Shown here: piece after piece, positions 7,277-14,126 of the stretch
How the letters are laid out: each line of letters starts with the position of its first letter
Numbering within the stretch: the first letter of the stretch is position 1
The notes under the pieces: generated by a model
What the model was told of the DNA's origin: nothing
Database searches by the model: none
Seen by the model: only the letters and a program-made list of their open reading frames with translations
Translations under genes and position numbers: made by a program
Assembly (NCBI GenBank): GCA_903915615.1
Contig: CAIWTR010000371.1
Location: forward strand, 1-20,726
DNA: 20,726 bases
From: an uncultured Armatimonadota bacterium
Lineage (GTDB): Bacteria; Armatimonadota; Armatimonadia; Armatimonadales; Armatimonadaceae
Reading direction: 5' to 3'

Positions 7277-8440
7277 GTGAACAACAAGGTTTGGCGGTTA
7301 CTTTTCACCGCACTCCTTACCTCTATCACGTCGCTGTTAGCCCTTCAGGGCGCAGAGATTTTCCTAGGCTACCTCAAAGGCCAACGTTTTGATGTAATCC
7401 TCTCGTATGCGTGGGTCTACCCCGTGTACCGAGTGGTCTTTCTTATATCCGGGCTAATCATCGGATTTGAGCTTGGCCGGACCATATTCAGTCGCTTGGA
7501 AAAACAAGGCGATTCTCTACGGCAGATGTCCGCCAAGGACAAACTGGCTATTGGCGGTGGACTGATCGTTGGACTTGTGTTGTCCGCGGTCATCGCGATT
7601 CCAATTTTTGTAGCCCTCAACAACCAAAAGCTCGCCGCCTTTGCGATTACGCTTCTTATCGGCTCAGTCATCACGTACTTCTGTGTATCGGTGACATCAT
7701 CGATGAAGGAAGAGTTTCAAGGGCTCTCAACCGCACCTGGTTCCAAAGAGGATCCTATCAATGCAGACACGGTGTATGTTCTGGACACCAATGTCATCAT
7801 TGATGGACGTATTGCCGATGTAGCCAGAGTTGGCTTTTTGCGTGGAACGATGTATGTTCCAGGTTTCGTCCTCGATGAGCTTCAGTACATCGCAGATTCT
7901 GGCGATTCTCTCAAGCGCGTTCGGGGGCGCAGAGGCCTCGATATCCTCAACCAAATGCAAAAGGAACTTCCATTGGTTGTACGAACCATGGATAAGCATG
8001 CACCGGGTACCGAGGAAGTTGACAAACGCTTGGTCCGCCTTACACGGGCTCTTTCCGGACAGCTGGTTACCAATGACTACAACCTGCAGCGCGTAGCAGA
8101 GCTCGAAGGCATCACTGTGTTGAGCATAAATGCACTTGCAAATGCATTGAAGCCAGTCGTCCTGCCAGGAGAAGACATGCAGGTTTCTCTGGTACGCGAA
8201 GGGCGTGACCACAACCAGGCAGTGGCTTACCTCGATGATGGCACCATGGTTGTTGTAGAAGGAGCCAGAAGACTGATTGGACAATCCGTCGATGTCACTG
8301 TCTCATCACTGCTACAAACAACCGCAGGCAAGATGATTTTCGCATTCTTGAAATCAGATCCGGTGGATGAGGACCATGGAACAGATACACGCAGTGATTC
8401 TGGCAGCGGGCCGAAGCGAACGCCTCGGGAACGTAGATAA
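7277..8440 (+). CDS. yacL: Membrane-anchored PIN-TRAM domain protein (YacL-like)
   Basis: This 387-residue protein has four predicted membrane helices (about 8-26, 50-67, 91-112, 119-138). A PIN nuclease domain follows (about 164-290) with acidic residues Asp170 in VLDTN, Asp176, Glu201, Asp249 and Asp267 in VTND. A TRAM nucleic-acid-binding domain spans about 295-357 and the tail is charged and disordered. PIN domains are metal-dependent ribonucleases, and the anchor places it on the cytoplasmic face of the membrane. The exact substrate of YacL proteins is unsettled. The start is GTG 7277, 15 bases after atpC. In Bacillus-type genomes yacL also directly precedes ispD and ispF, the order seen here, which supports the assignment. 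Its 3' end overlaps ispDF by about 65-74 bases. Confidence 0.88.
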   Translation: MNNKVWRLLFTALLTSITSLLALQGAEIFLGYLKGQRFDVILSYAWVYPVYRVVFLISGLIIGFELGRTIFSRLEKQGDSLRQMSAKDKLAIGGGLIVGLVLSAVIAIPIFVALNNQKLAAFAITLLIGSVITYFCVSVTSSMKEEFQGLSTAPGSKEDPINADTVYVLDTNVIIDGRIADVARVGFLRGTMYVPGFVLDELQYIADSGDSLKRVRGRRGLDILNQMQKELPLVVRTMDKHAPGTEEVDKRLVRLTRALSGQLVTNDYNLQRVAELEGITVLSINALANALKPVVLPGEDMQVSLVREGRDHNQAVAYLDDGTMVVVEGARRLIGQSVDVTVSSLLQTTAGKMIFAFLKSDPVDEDHGTDTRSDSGSGPKRTPRERR

Positions 8441-9533
8441 GCTGTGGGTCACTCTCAATGGCAAACCACTTATTCAGTGGAGCATTGAGGCATTCGATTC
8501 TGCAGCTGAAATTTCCGCGATCACTCTCGTAACCCGAAGCGACAGGTTTGACCAACTTTCTGACCTTGTGTCCAAGCTAAATCTCACTAAGCCAGTGTCG
8601 ATTGTTCTTGGCGGAGCGACCAGAATGGAGTCTGTTAGCAACGCGTGTGATGCGATTGATACGGAATATATCGCCGTCCATGATGGAGCGCGTCCATGTA
8701 TCACTCCCGCTTTGATTAACGCAGTGTGTACTGCCGCACGCGGAAACGATTGTGCGTGTTTGTCGCTTCCAGTCGTCGAGACCCTCGTTAGAACACGTGA
8801 TCATCGTGAAACAGAACGCGTTGACAGGGCAAACCTCACTGCGCTGCAAACTCCCCAGGTTATCCGATTGTCCTGTTGGAGAGCTGGTAAGTCCATTGCT
8901 AATCTACGTTCAGTTGATGTCACGGATGACACCCACATGGCAACATTGTTGGAAAAGCCAGTTGTTCATGTAGCCGGCGACCGGAATAATATAAAAGTTA
9001 CCTATGCAGCTGACATCGCGCTCGCTGGTCAAATCTTACGGACATCTAAGCAAATGGAATATAGAACCGGCTTCGGATATGACATTCATCAGACATCAAC
9101 AACACGTGAGTGTCACCTAGGGGGAATCCACTTTACTGAAAGCAGTATTGGACTTCTAGGGCACTCCGACGCAGATGTCTTGCTGCACGCTATCTGTGAT
9201 GCCCTGTTGGGGGCTGTAGCTCTTGGCGACATCGGGGTTCATTTTCCACCGTCTGATGTTCGCCACAAGGGACGTGCATCATCAGAATTTCTCATCGAAG
9301 TCAACCAACTCCTCAAGGAGCATGGCTGGACAGTGGGTAACATCGATGCAACGGTGATAGCCGAAGCCCCTAAACTGATGCCAAGAGCCCATGAAGTGCG
9401 GACACATATTAGCAAGTTACTTGATGTGTCGATTGATAAGGTCAGTGTAAAGGCTACAACCAATGAAGGCTTAGGAGCACTAGGTAACGGGGATGGAATC
9501 GCTGCGCACGCTGTTGCCATGGTGTATCGCTAG
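8367..9533 (+). CDS. ispDF: Bifunctional IspD/IspF enzyme of the MEP isoprenoid pathway
   Basis: A single 388-residue chain joins two enzymes. IspD (about 7-225) makes CDP-methylerythritol from MEP and CTP; it shows AVILAAGRSERLG, Lys25 where the catalytic lysine is expected, GGATRMESV (82-90), VHDGARP (104-110), ALQTPQ (159-164) and NNIKVT (207-212). IspF (about 231-388) forms 2-C-methylerythritol 2,4-cyclodiphosphate; it shows GYDIH with metal ligands Asp239/His241, GHSDADVLLHAICDALLGA with His274, DIGVHFP and KATTNEGLG. The intermediate IspE is not in the window. Fusions of this type are best known from Alphaproteobacteria and Campylobacterota. ATG 8367 and ATG 8376 are both possible, and neither has a well-placed ribosome site. 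Translation is probably coupled to the overlapping yacL-like gene. Confidence 0.95.
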   Translation: MRTMEQIHAVILAAGRSERLGNVDKLWVTLNGKPLIQWSIEAFDSAAEISAITLVTRSDRFDQLSDLVSKLNLTKPVSIVLGGATRMESVSNACDAIDTEYIAVHDGARPCITPALINAVCTAARGNDCACLSLPVVETLVRTRDHRETERVDRANLTALQTPQVIRLSCWRAGKSIANLRSVDVTDDTHMATLLEKPVVHVAGDRNNIKVTYAADIALAGQILRTSKQMEYRTGFGYDIHQTSTTRECHLGGIHFTESSIGLLGHSDADVLLHAICDALLGAVALGDIGVHFPPSDVRHKGRASSEFLIEVNQLLKEHGWTVGNIDATVIAEAPKLMPRAHEVRTHISKLLDVSIDKVSVKATTNEGLGALGNGDGIAAHAVAMVYR

Positions 9534-10019
9534 ATGAACATTCCCATCATTGATTCTGAAGTGGCTGTTACCGATGTGGATTCAGCTCTCGTTATCGACA
9601 GAATCAACACTCTTACACGCCGCTTTAGCCGGACAGATTCATCCGTTATATCAATTCGAAAGAAGAATGACTGGTTCAAAGCGGAGTTGGTCATTGTTGC
9701 TGATGGGATGACCGTTAGGTGTGAAAAGCTTGGATCAACGATGATGGAAGCTGTTATCTTGGCTGCTGACTTTCTTGAGTCACAATTAGCTAAATATCAG
9801 TCTCCTGTAACTCCGGATCGAAACCCGGCAGATTTGGTTGTGCGTGAGAAACACTTTCCAATACGTCGATTGGAATTAAACAAAGTTGTCCTGGAAATGG
9901 AACTGTCAGATCATGACTTTTTCCTCTTTCAGGACATCGACTCAGGAGAAATCAAGCTCCTGTATCGTCGTGCTGATGGCAAGTATGGATTGCTTGTTCC
10001 GCACGCAAATGACATTTAG
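9534..10019 (+). CDS. hpf: Ribosome hibernation promoting factor, long form
   Basis: The 161-residue protein has two parts. An N-terminal S30AE-like region (about 1-95) shows LTRRF, a strand pair around FKAELVIVADGMTVRCE and a helix leading to LESQLAKYQ. A C-terminal dimerisation domain (about 105-160) shows VVREKHFPIRRLELNKVVLE, SDHDFFLFQDIDSGEIKLLY and RRADGKYGLLVPH, which closely match the long-HPF signature. Such proteins bind the 30S decoding region in slow growth and pair ribosomes into inactive 100S dimers. It is somewhat shorter than the usual 175-190 residues, mainly in the N-terminal domain and linker. ATG 9534 directly abuts the ispDF stop with no ribosome site, implying re-initiation by ribosomes leaving ispDF. 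Confidence 0.85.
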   Translation: MNIPIIDSEVAVTDVDSALVIDRINTLTRRFSRTDSSVISIRKKNDWFKAELVIVADGMTVRCEKLGSTMMEAVILAADFLESQLAKYQSPVTPDRNPADLVVREKHFPIRRLELNKVVLEMELSDHDFFLFQDIDSGEIKLLYRRADGKYGLLVPHANDI

Positions 10020-10031
10020 TGGAGGATTAGA

Positions 10032-11057
10032 ATGAAAGTTGGAATCTTGACGGGTGGTGGAGATTGTCCAGGACTCAATCCGGCAATTCGTGGTGTTGTG
10101 TATCGTGGAATTGACCTAGGATTTGAGTTCGTTGGAATTCAAGAGGGTTGGAGAGGCTTGGTCAAAGCCAACTACGAGCCACTGGGACTGACTGATGTTG
10201 AAGAGATCATCTATCAGGGTGGGACCATGCTTGGTTCATCCAGAACGAATCCCTTCAAGAACCCTGATGACTTGAATGCAGTTTTGGCCAATATCAAGTC
10301 CGCAAAGTTTGATGCGATTGTTGCGTGTGGCGGCGAAGACACCCTTGGTGTTGCCGCAAAGTTGTATTCACAGCATGGCGTTCCAACGGTCGGCGTTCCT
10401 AAGACAATGGACAATGACCTTAGCTGTACAGACTTTACCTTTGGCTTTGATACGGCTGCTGGGGTTGGCCTCGATGCCATCGACCGGCTACGTGACACAG
10501 CACGCTCACACAGGCGTGTCATCGTCCTGGAAGTCATGGGACGCCATGCAGGATGGGTTGCCTGGTATGTCGGTATGGCAGGCGGAGCTGATTGGGTGAC
10601 GTTGCCGGAAGAACCACTCGACGTTGAGGCGATGTGTGCTCACCTGAACAGTGTCCGTGCACGTGGCAAGAAGTATGCGCTTATAGTTGCATCCGAAGGA
10701 ACCAATATTCCAACTGACGATACCGAGGCCGTTGTGGATTCATTTGGTCACGTAAACCTCTCCAACAGAAACGTTGGAGAATACCTGGCAAGTGAGATCG
10801 AGAAGCGAACGGGCTGGGAGAGCCGTCATGCGGTTGTCGGTCATGTCCATCGTGGTGGTGCGCCAACCTTGTTTGACCGCGTTCTCGGAATGCGAGTCGG
10901 TATGAAGGCAGCTGACCTGGTCAACAATCGCGAATTCGGTAAGATGGCAGCGCTTGTTGGGACGAACGTCGTGGGTGTCGATATTGTGCAGGCTACATCT
11001 GTGCTGAAAACGGTACCAGCTGACTTACTGGAGCTCATTAAGTCCACACGTAAGTAA
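10032..11057 (+). CDS. pfp: 6-phosphofructokinase, probably pyrophosphate-dependent
   Basis: This 341-residue enzyme phosphorylates fructose 6-phosphate to the 1,6-bisphosphate. Phosphofructokinase motifs are clear: MKVGILTGGGDCPGLNPAIR at the start, GGEDTLGVA (100-108), PKTMDNDL (123-130, catalytic Asp127 in TMDND) and LEVMGRHAGWVAW (166-178). Two positions tell phosphate donors apart in this family. Asp103 follows the GGE and Lys124 precedes TMDND, where ATP enzymes of the E. coli type have glycine; Asp plus Lys is the pyrophosphate pattern. Close relatives with GGEGT plus Lys use ATP, so Asp103 is the deciding residue. GGAGG at 10021-10025 gives a good site for ATG 10032. It is the last gene of the atpC run. 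The donor assignment is inferred from residues. Confidence 0.88.
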   Translation: MKVGILTGGGDCPGLNPAIRGVVYRGIDLGFEFVGIQEGWRGLVKANYEPLGLTDVEEIIYQGGTMLGSSRTNPFKNPDDLNAVLANIKSAKFDAIVACGGEDTLGVAAKLYSQHGVPTVGVPKTMDNDLSCTDFTFGFDTAAGVGLDAIDRLRDTARSHRRVIVLEVMGRHAGWVAWYVGMAGGADWVTLPEEPLDVEAMCAHLNSVRARGKKYALIVASEGTNIPTDDTEAVVDSFGHVNLSNRNVGEYLASEIEKRTGWESRHAVVGHVHRGGAPTLFDRVLGMRVGMKAADLVNNREFGKMAALVGTNVVGVDIVQATSVLKTVPADLLELIKSTRK

Positions 11058-11064
11058 CCCGGAT

Positions 11065-11101
11065 GCCTCTGATGAGATCAAGATGCGGTGTCATCAGAGG
11101 C
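11065..11101. terminator. Hairpin after the phosphofructokinase gene
   Basis: A perfect 11-bp inverted repeat, GCCTCTGATGA and TCATCAGAGGC, encloses a 15-base loop 8 bases after the stop. Only a weak T run (CCTTTTCC) follows, so it may act with the second hairpin at 11143-11178 or protect the mRNA end. Confidence 0.6.
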
Positions 11102-11142
11102 AAACCTTTTCCAATTTGCGGATTGGTATCAACCATAAACAA

Positions 11143-11178
11143 AAAGGGAGGCCACATATTTCTATGTAGCCTCCCTTT
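11143..11178. terminator. Bidirectional terminator between pfp and the rpsF-ssb-rpsR operon
   Basis: AAAGGGAGGC-C-ACATA pairs with TATGT-A-GCCTCCCTTT around a TTTC loop. A T-rich run follows on both strands (CTTTT on plus; CTTTTTGTTT on minus). It can end both converging transcripts. Confidence 0.85.
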
Positions 11179-11197
11179 CTTTTGAACGGATTCTTAA

Positions 11198-11452
11198 CTA
11201 ATGGTTGTCAGCGACAAACGGCAGAAGCGCGATTTCGCGTGCACGCTTGATAGCCTGCGAAAGCATTCTCTGGTACTTGGCACTGGTTCCGGTTGTACGG
11301 CGTGGAAGAATCTTGCCGCGGTCGGTGATAAACCGGCGCAACAGCTGGATGTTCTTGTAGTCAATAAATTCAATTTTGTTGACGGTGAAGAAACAAACCT
11401 TGCGCTTTGGTTTCTTAAACTTTCGATTTTTTGCTGGTCTCATTGCTGACAT
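11198..11452 (-). CDS. rpsR: 30S ribosomal protein S18
   Basis: The 84-residue basic protein contains the S18 core FIDYKNIQLLRRFITDRGKI (about 29-48) and then LPRRTTGTSAKYQRMLSQAI and KRAREIALLPFVAD. S18 pairs with S6 on the platform of the small subunit. It keeps one cysteine of the zinc-type motif (VCFF, Cys20) but not the partner cysteines, so it is of the cysteine-poor form. The start ATG has GAGGT 5 bases ahead. It is the last gene of the rpsF-ssb-rpsR operon, the usual bacterial order, and is followed by the bidirectional terminator. Confidence 0.96.
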   Translation of the reverse strand: MSAMRPAKNRKFKKPKRKVCFFTVNKIEFIDYKNIQLLRRFITDRGKILPRRTTGTSAKYQRMLSQAIKRAREIALLPFVADNH

Positions 11453-11470
11453 AGTAACCTCACAATCCGT

Positions 11471-11938
11471 TTACTCTGCAAACGGATCACTAATATCGTC
11501 TTCATCAAAACCTGATGAAGTCGGCATATTTACCGGCGGGCGCTGTGAGTATCCGCTGGATGGTTGACGTTCTTGTGAATAGCCACCATCCCCCGAATCA
11601 CCACTTTCACGAGCCTTATCCAATGGTCGGATATTGTCACAAACAACTTTCGCGGCTTTTCGACGGGTTCCGTCTTGAGCCTGATACTCTTCGATTTGCA
11701 GCTTTCCCTCGACAGCAATCAAGCGTCCTTTACCAAGATACTTCCCGGCAAATTCTGCTGACTGCCTCCAGGCGGTCAAATCGATGAAGTCTGTTTGCTT
11801 TTCCTGTCCCTGAGCACGAGACTCACTGGACTGGGGCCGGTCCACGGCAATACGCAAACTTGCAACAGGCACACCATTTGGTGTGTAGCGAACTTCTGGA
11901 TCGGCGGTCAAGCGGCCAATCAATATCACACGGTTCAA
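11471..11938 (-). CDS. ssb: Single-stranded DNA-binding protein
   Basis: The 155-residue protein opens MNRVILIGRLTADPEVRYTP and continues with the OB-fold strands of bacterial SSB: DFIDLTAWRQSAEFAGKYLG (about 50-69) and LIAVEGKLQIEEYQAQDGTR. A glycine/serine/glutamine-rich linker follows from about 110. The acidic tail ends DEDDISDPFAE, close to the standard DDDIPF tip that recruits replication and repair partners but displaced from the very end by two residues. SSB coats single-stranded DNA as a tetramer. The only suitable start is TTG 11938, supported by AGGAGA upstream. It lies between rpsF and rpsR as in many bacteria. Confidence 0.95.
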   Translation of the reverse strand: MNRVILIGRLTADPEVRYTPNGVPVASLRIAVDRPQSSESRAQGQEKQTDFIDLTAWRQSAEFAGKYLGKGRLIAVEGKLQIEEYQAQDGTRRKAAKVVCDNIRPLDKARESGDSGDGGYSQERQPSSGYSQRPPVNMPTSSGFDEDDISDPFAE

Positions 11939-11947
11939 ATTTCTTTG

Positions 11948-11953
11948 TCTCCT
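11948..11953 (-). promoter_or_regulatory. Ribosome binding site supporting the TTG start of ssb
   Basis: On the minus strand AGGAGA stands 9 bases before TTG 11938. No in-frame ATG or GTG lies closer that would keep the conserved MNRVILIGRL start. Confidence 0.6.
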
Positions 11954-12011
11954 AAGTTGATTGATGCATCAGAGATGCAGTGTTGGCTACTGAACAGCGC
12001 GATGGAAGACA

Positions 12012-12485
12012 CTATGCTTCTTCGCTGGATGCCTCGGCAGGTGCGGTCTCAATAGGTGCTTCCACAACAACAGGTGCTTCAACAACCACTGGCTCGACAA
12101 CAACTGCTTCAGCCATATTCGCAGCACGCGCCGCGGCATCACGCTCACGACGCTCAGCTTCAGCTGCACGTGCACGTGATGGGCGAACATCTGCACGAGG
12201 ATCCTGGCGGATAATCATACTTCGCAGAATCTCATCAGCGATTCCAAAAATACGATCCAACTCGTTTTTTACAGCAGCAGTTGAAATGAAGTTAATGAGA
12301 ATGAAACGACCTGTTTCACGACCCTTTACTTCGTAGGCGAGCTTACGAGGCTCCCAAACATCCACATCAACAATCTCTCCACCGTTCTTTGTGACGATTC
12401 CGGTGAACTTCTCGACAACAGCTTTGATCTGCTCGTCAACAAGTCCGGAGTCAATCAAGAACATTGCTTCGTATGATACGTTCAT
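12012..12485 (-). CDS. rpsF: 30S ribosomal protein S6 with a long repeat-containing C-terminal tail
   Basis: Residues 1-95 are a normal S6: YEAMFLIDSGLVDEQI, VWEPRKLAYEVKGRETGRFI and LDRIFGIADEILRSMIIRQD. S6 binds S18 and 16S rRNA on the small-subunit platform. About 60 further residues follow: an Arg/Ala/Glu helix (100-125), then a Val/Glu/Pro repeat VVVEP-VVVEAP-VVVEAP (128-145) and an acidic end SSEEA. Extended acidic S6 tails occur in several phyla, but this repeat is unusual. GGGAGG stands just before the ATG. It is the first gene of the rpsF-ssb-rpsR operon. Confidence 0.95.
   Translation of the reverse strand: MNVSYEAMFLIDSGLVDEQIKAVVEKFTGIVTKNGGEIVDVDVWEPRKLAYEVKGRETGRFILINFISTAAVKNELDRIFGIADEILRSMIIRQDPRADVRPSRARAAEAERRERDAAARAANMAEAVVVEPVVVEAPVVVEAPIETAPAEASSEEA
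12051..12104 (-). repeat. rpsF: In-frame tandem repeat in the S6 tail
   Basis: Units of 15-18 bases encode VVVEP, VVVEAP, VVVEAP in succession (residues 128-145). On the plus strand this appears as repeated GGTGCTTC-CAACAAC-like blocks. Confidence 0.7.
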
Positions 12486-12509
12486 ACACCCTCCCTATGG
12501 TCTGTCGCG

Positions 12510-12530
12510 GCTCACTGGATTCCAATGAGC
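12510..12530 (-). promoter_or_regulatory. Hairpin in the rpsF leader, candidate S6:S18 autoregulatory site
   Basis: Read on the minus strand, GCTCATTGG and CCAGTGAGC form a 9-bp stem (one G-U) with a 3-base loop, followed at once by CCG and then the ribosome site. A smaller GCATT/AATGC hairpin lies upstream (12539-12554). Many bacteria carry an S6:S18-binding leader RNA with a conserved CCG at this place. Whether this one folds into that motif is inference. Confidence 0.35.
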
Positions 12531-12573
12531 AGGGAGCAGCATTACGTTGAATGCCACTTTTAACAACCCGGCG

Positions 12574-12582
12574 ATTGTAGCA
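12574..12582 (-). promoter_or_regulatory. Extended -10 promoter of the rpsF operon
   Basis: On the minus strand TGCTACAAT lies about 90 bases before the rpsF ATG, leaving a leader of about 80 bases. No strong -35 is seen 16-18 bases upstream. Confidence 0.5.
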
Positions 12583-12655
12583 TATTGACGTCTCTGGCGC
12601 TATCCAAATCCAACACATTTACTAATCGTACGGAAGACATCAAATATTACAAAAA

Positions 12656-13609
12656 TTAGCGCAAATGGTCGAACAAAATTGTAGATAAGTACCGCTCTGC
12701 GTTGGATGGAACAATGGCCAGAATGCGCTTACCCTTGTTTTCAGGGCGATGAGCCAGCTCGATTGCAGCACGGATGGCTGCTCCTGAACTGATTCCCACG
12801 GCAAGACCTTCACGCTGCATAGCGTCGCGTGCAGTTTCAACCGCTGCCTCATTGCTCACCGTGATGACTTCATCAATCAGAGCAGTGTTCAACACTCCAG
12901 GGATGAACCCAGCGCCAATACCCTGAATTTTATGTGGAGCCGGCGCAACAGGGATATGAGCAAGCGTTTGAGAAATAACAGGGGAGTTACTCGGCTCAAC
13001 TGCAATGACTTTTACATCTGGAATTTCTGCCTTTAGAACCGATGCAACCCCAGTGATCGTTCCTCCGGTACCAACGCCAGAGACAAAGAAGTCAAGCTTG
13101 CCATCCAGGTCACGGATGATCTCACGTGCCGTTGTCTTTACGTGGATTGCAGGGTTGTTAGCATTTTCAAACTGCTGGGGGATGAACGTGTTCTCTGGAT
13201 CCGCTTCGTGCAGCTCCATAGCTTTATTCACCGCACCTCGCATACCCTTGGCACCCTCTGTGAGCTCAATCGATGCACCATAACCACGGAGGAGCATTCG
13301 GCGTTCAGTGCTCATCGTGTCAGGCATACAAAGGACTAACTTATACCCTTTGGCCGCACAAACAAATGCGAGCGCAATACCCGTGTTTCCACTGGTCGGT
13401 TCGATAATCGTCGTCTTACCAGGTGTGATGAGGCCGCTTCGCTCCGCTTCCTCAATCATATTCACACCAATCCGGTCCTTGACCGAAAGGCCAGGATTCA
13501 AGTACTCAAGCTTGACCAAGACTTCAACATCAAGGCCTTCAACCAGCTTGTTCAAACGAACGACAGGTGTGTTTCCAACTAACTCTAAAACATTGTTGTA
13601 GATTGGCAT
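12656..13609 (-). CDS. cysK: Cysteine synthase A (O-acetylserine sulfhydrylase)
   Basis: The 317-residue PLP enzyme makes cysteine from O-acetylserine and sulfide. Diagnostic parts are ELVGNTPVVRLNKL (9-22), NPGLSVKDRIG with the PLP lysine Lys44, the substrate loop PTSGNTG (71-77), the phosphate-binding GVGTGGT (177-183) and GISSGAA near the C terminus. The length is standard, and all key residues are present. The ATG has AGGAG about 7 bases upstream. It lies 21 bases after the Rrf2 regulator gene on the same strand, so the two are probably one transcript. This matches the frequent pairing of Rrf2-type (CymR/IscR) regulators with cysteine synthesis, where CysK can also act as a partner of the regulator. 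Confidence 0.95.
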   Translation of the reverse strand: MPIYNNVLELVGNTPVVRLNKLVEGLDVEVLVKLEYLNPGLSVKDRIGVNMIEEAERSGLITPGKTTIIEPTSGNTGIALAFVCAAKGYKLVLCMPDTMSTERRMLLRGYGASIELTEGAKGMRGAVNKAMELHEADPENTFIPQQFENANNPAIHVKTTAREIIRDLDGKLDFFVSGVGTGGTITGVASVLKAEIPDVKVIAVEPSNSPVISQTLAHIPVAPAPHKIQGIGAGFIPGVLNTALIDEVITVSNEAAVETARDAMQREGLAVGISSGAAIRAAIELAHRPENKGKRILAIVPSNAERYLSTILFDHLR

Positions 13610-13630
13610 TCGAGGACTCCTAAACTTTAG

Positions 13631-14065
13631 TTAGATGTGCATCATGAACGATGAGTCGTTACCTTCGATGCGGGTGATAATGTCTGCCACCGAGACATCA
13701 TCTAAATGTGACCTGAGCTGCAGATCGATGTCACGCCATATTCCTACGACGGCCTGGCCTTCCACAGTCGATGCCCTCTGGGTGTCCATCAAAGACTCAG
13801 GAACCAATGAACCGCTGAGTGAGCGCAAGATCTGCCCAAGAAACGTTAGTTCGGGCGTTCGGGTCAGAAGATAGCCGCCACTCTTTCCACGGATGGAGCG
13901 AACCACCTCACCACGTCGCAGCTGAGCGATAACCTGCTCCAAAAACTGATCAGGGATGTTCTGTCTAGCTGCTATCTCGTTCGCCTGAACAGGCTCACCT
14001 TTAGAGTAAACAGCGATGTCAAGGACCGCACGCAGACCGTAGTCTTCTTTAGCTGTGAATGTCAT
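13631..14065 (-). CDS. Rrf2-family transcriptional regulator (CymR-like)
   Basis: The 144-residue protein has the Rrf2 winged helix: TAKEDYGLRAVLDIAVYSKG, then EIAARQNIPDQFLEQVIAQL (about 27-46), RSIRGKSGGYLLTR (57-70) and TFLGQILRSLSG. The region where IscR and NsrR hold an iron-sulfur cluster has no cysteine at all, so it cannot bind a cluster that way, as with CymR, the cysteine-metabolism repressor of Firmicutes. Control of the adjacent cysK and of its own promoter is therefore likely but inferred. The ATG is preceded by GGAAAA. The gene is divergent from the PQQ-type dehydrogenase, and the 61-base gap could serve both. Confidence 0.9.
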   Translation of the reverse strand: MTFTAKEDYGLRAVLDIAVYSKGEPVQANEIAARQNIPDQFLEQVIAQLRRGEVVRSIRGKSGGYLLTRTPELTFLGQILRSLSGSLVPESLMDTQRASTVEGQAVVGIWRDIDLQLRSHLDDVSVADIITRIEGNDSSFMMHI

Positions 14066-14080
14066 TGTTTTCCACTAGGA

Positions 14081-14089
14081 ATAGTACCA
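14081..14089 (-). promoter_or_regulatory. Extended -10 promoter of the rrf2-cysK operon
   Basis: On the minus strand TGGTACTAT ends 15 bases before the rrf2 ATG, giving a leader of about 9-10 bases that still contains the GGAAAA site. The -35 is weak. An operator for the regulator itself would be expected here, but I cannot define one. Confidence 0.5.
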
Positions 14090-14119
14090 TTTCTTTGATT
14101 GCTGCTTATTGGGTAAAGT

Positions 14120-14123
14120 AGGA
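14120..14123 (+). promoter_or_regulatory. Ribosome binding site choosing ATG 14127 for the dehydrogenase
   Basis: AGGA lies 3 bases before ATG 14127. This start gives a typical signal peptide, while the upstream TTG at 14109 would add six residues ahead of it. Confidence 0.55.
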
Positions 14124-14126
14124 CCT

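Noticed and set aside
7727..8284. 185-residue minus-strand frame inside the yacL-like gene
   Set aside because: It is antisense to the PIN-TRAM coding sequence and its translation has no domain pattern.
11962..11971. 10-bp palindrome TGATGCATCA between rpsF and ssb
   Set aside because: It is short, isolated and within an operon gap; chance is the simplest reading without conservation data.
14109..14126. Upstream TTG start for the dehydrogenase
   Set aside because: It would put six residues before a good signal peptide; ATG 14127 has AGGA directly upstream.
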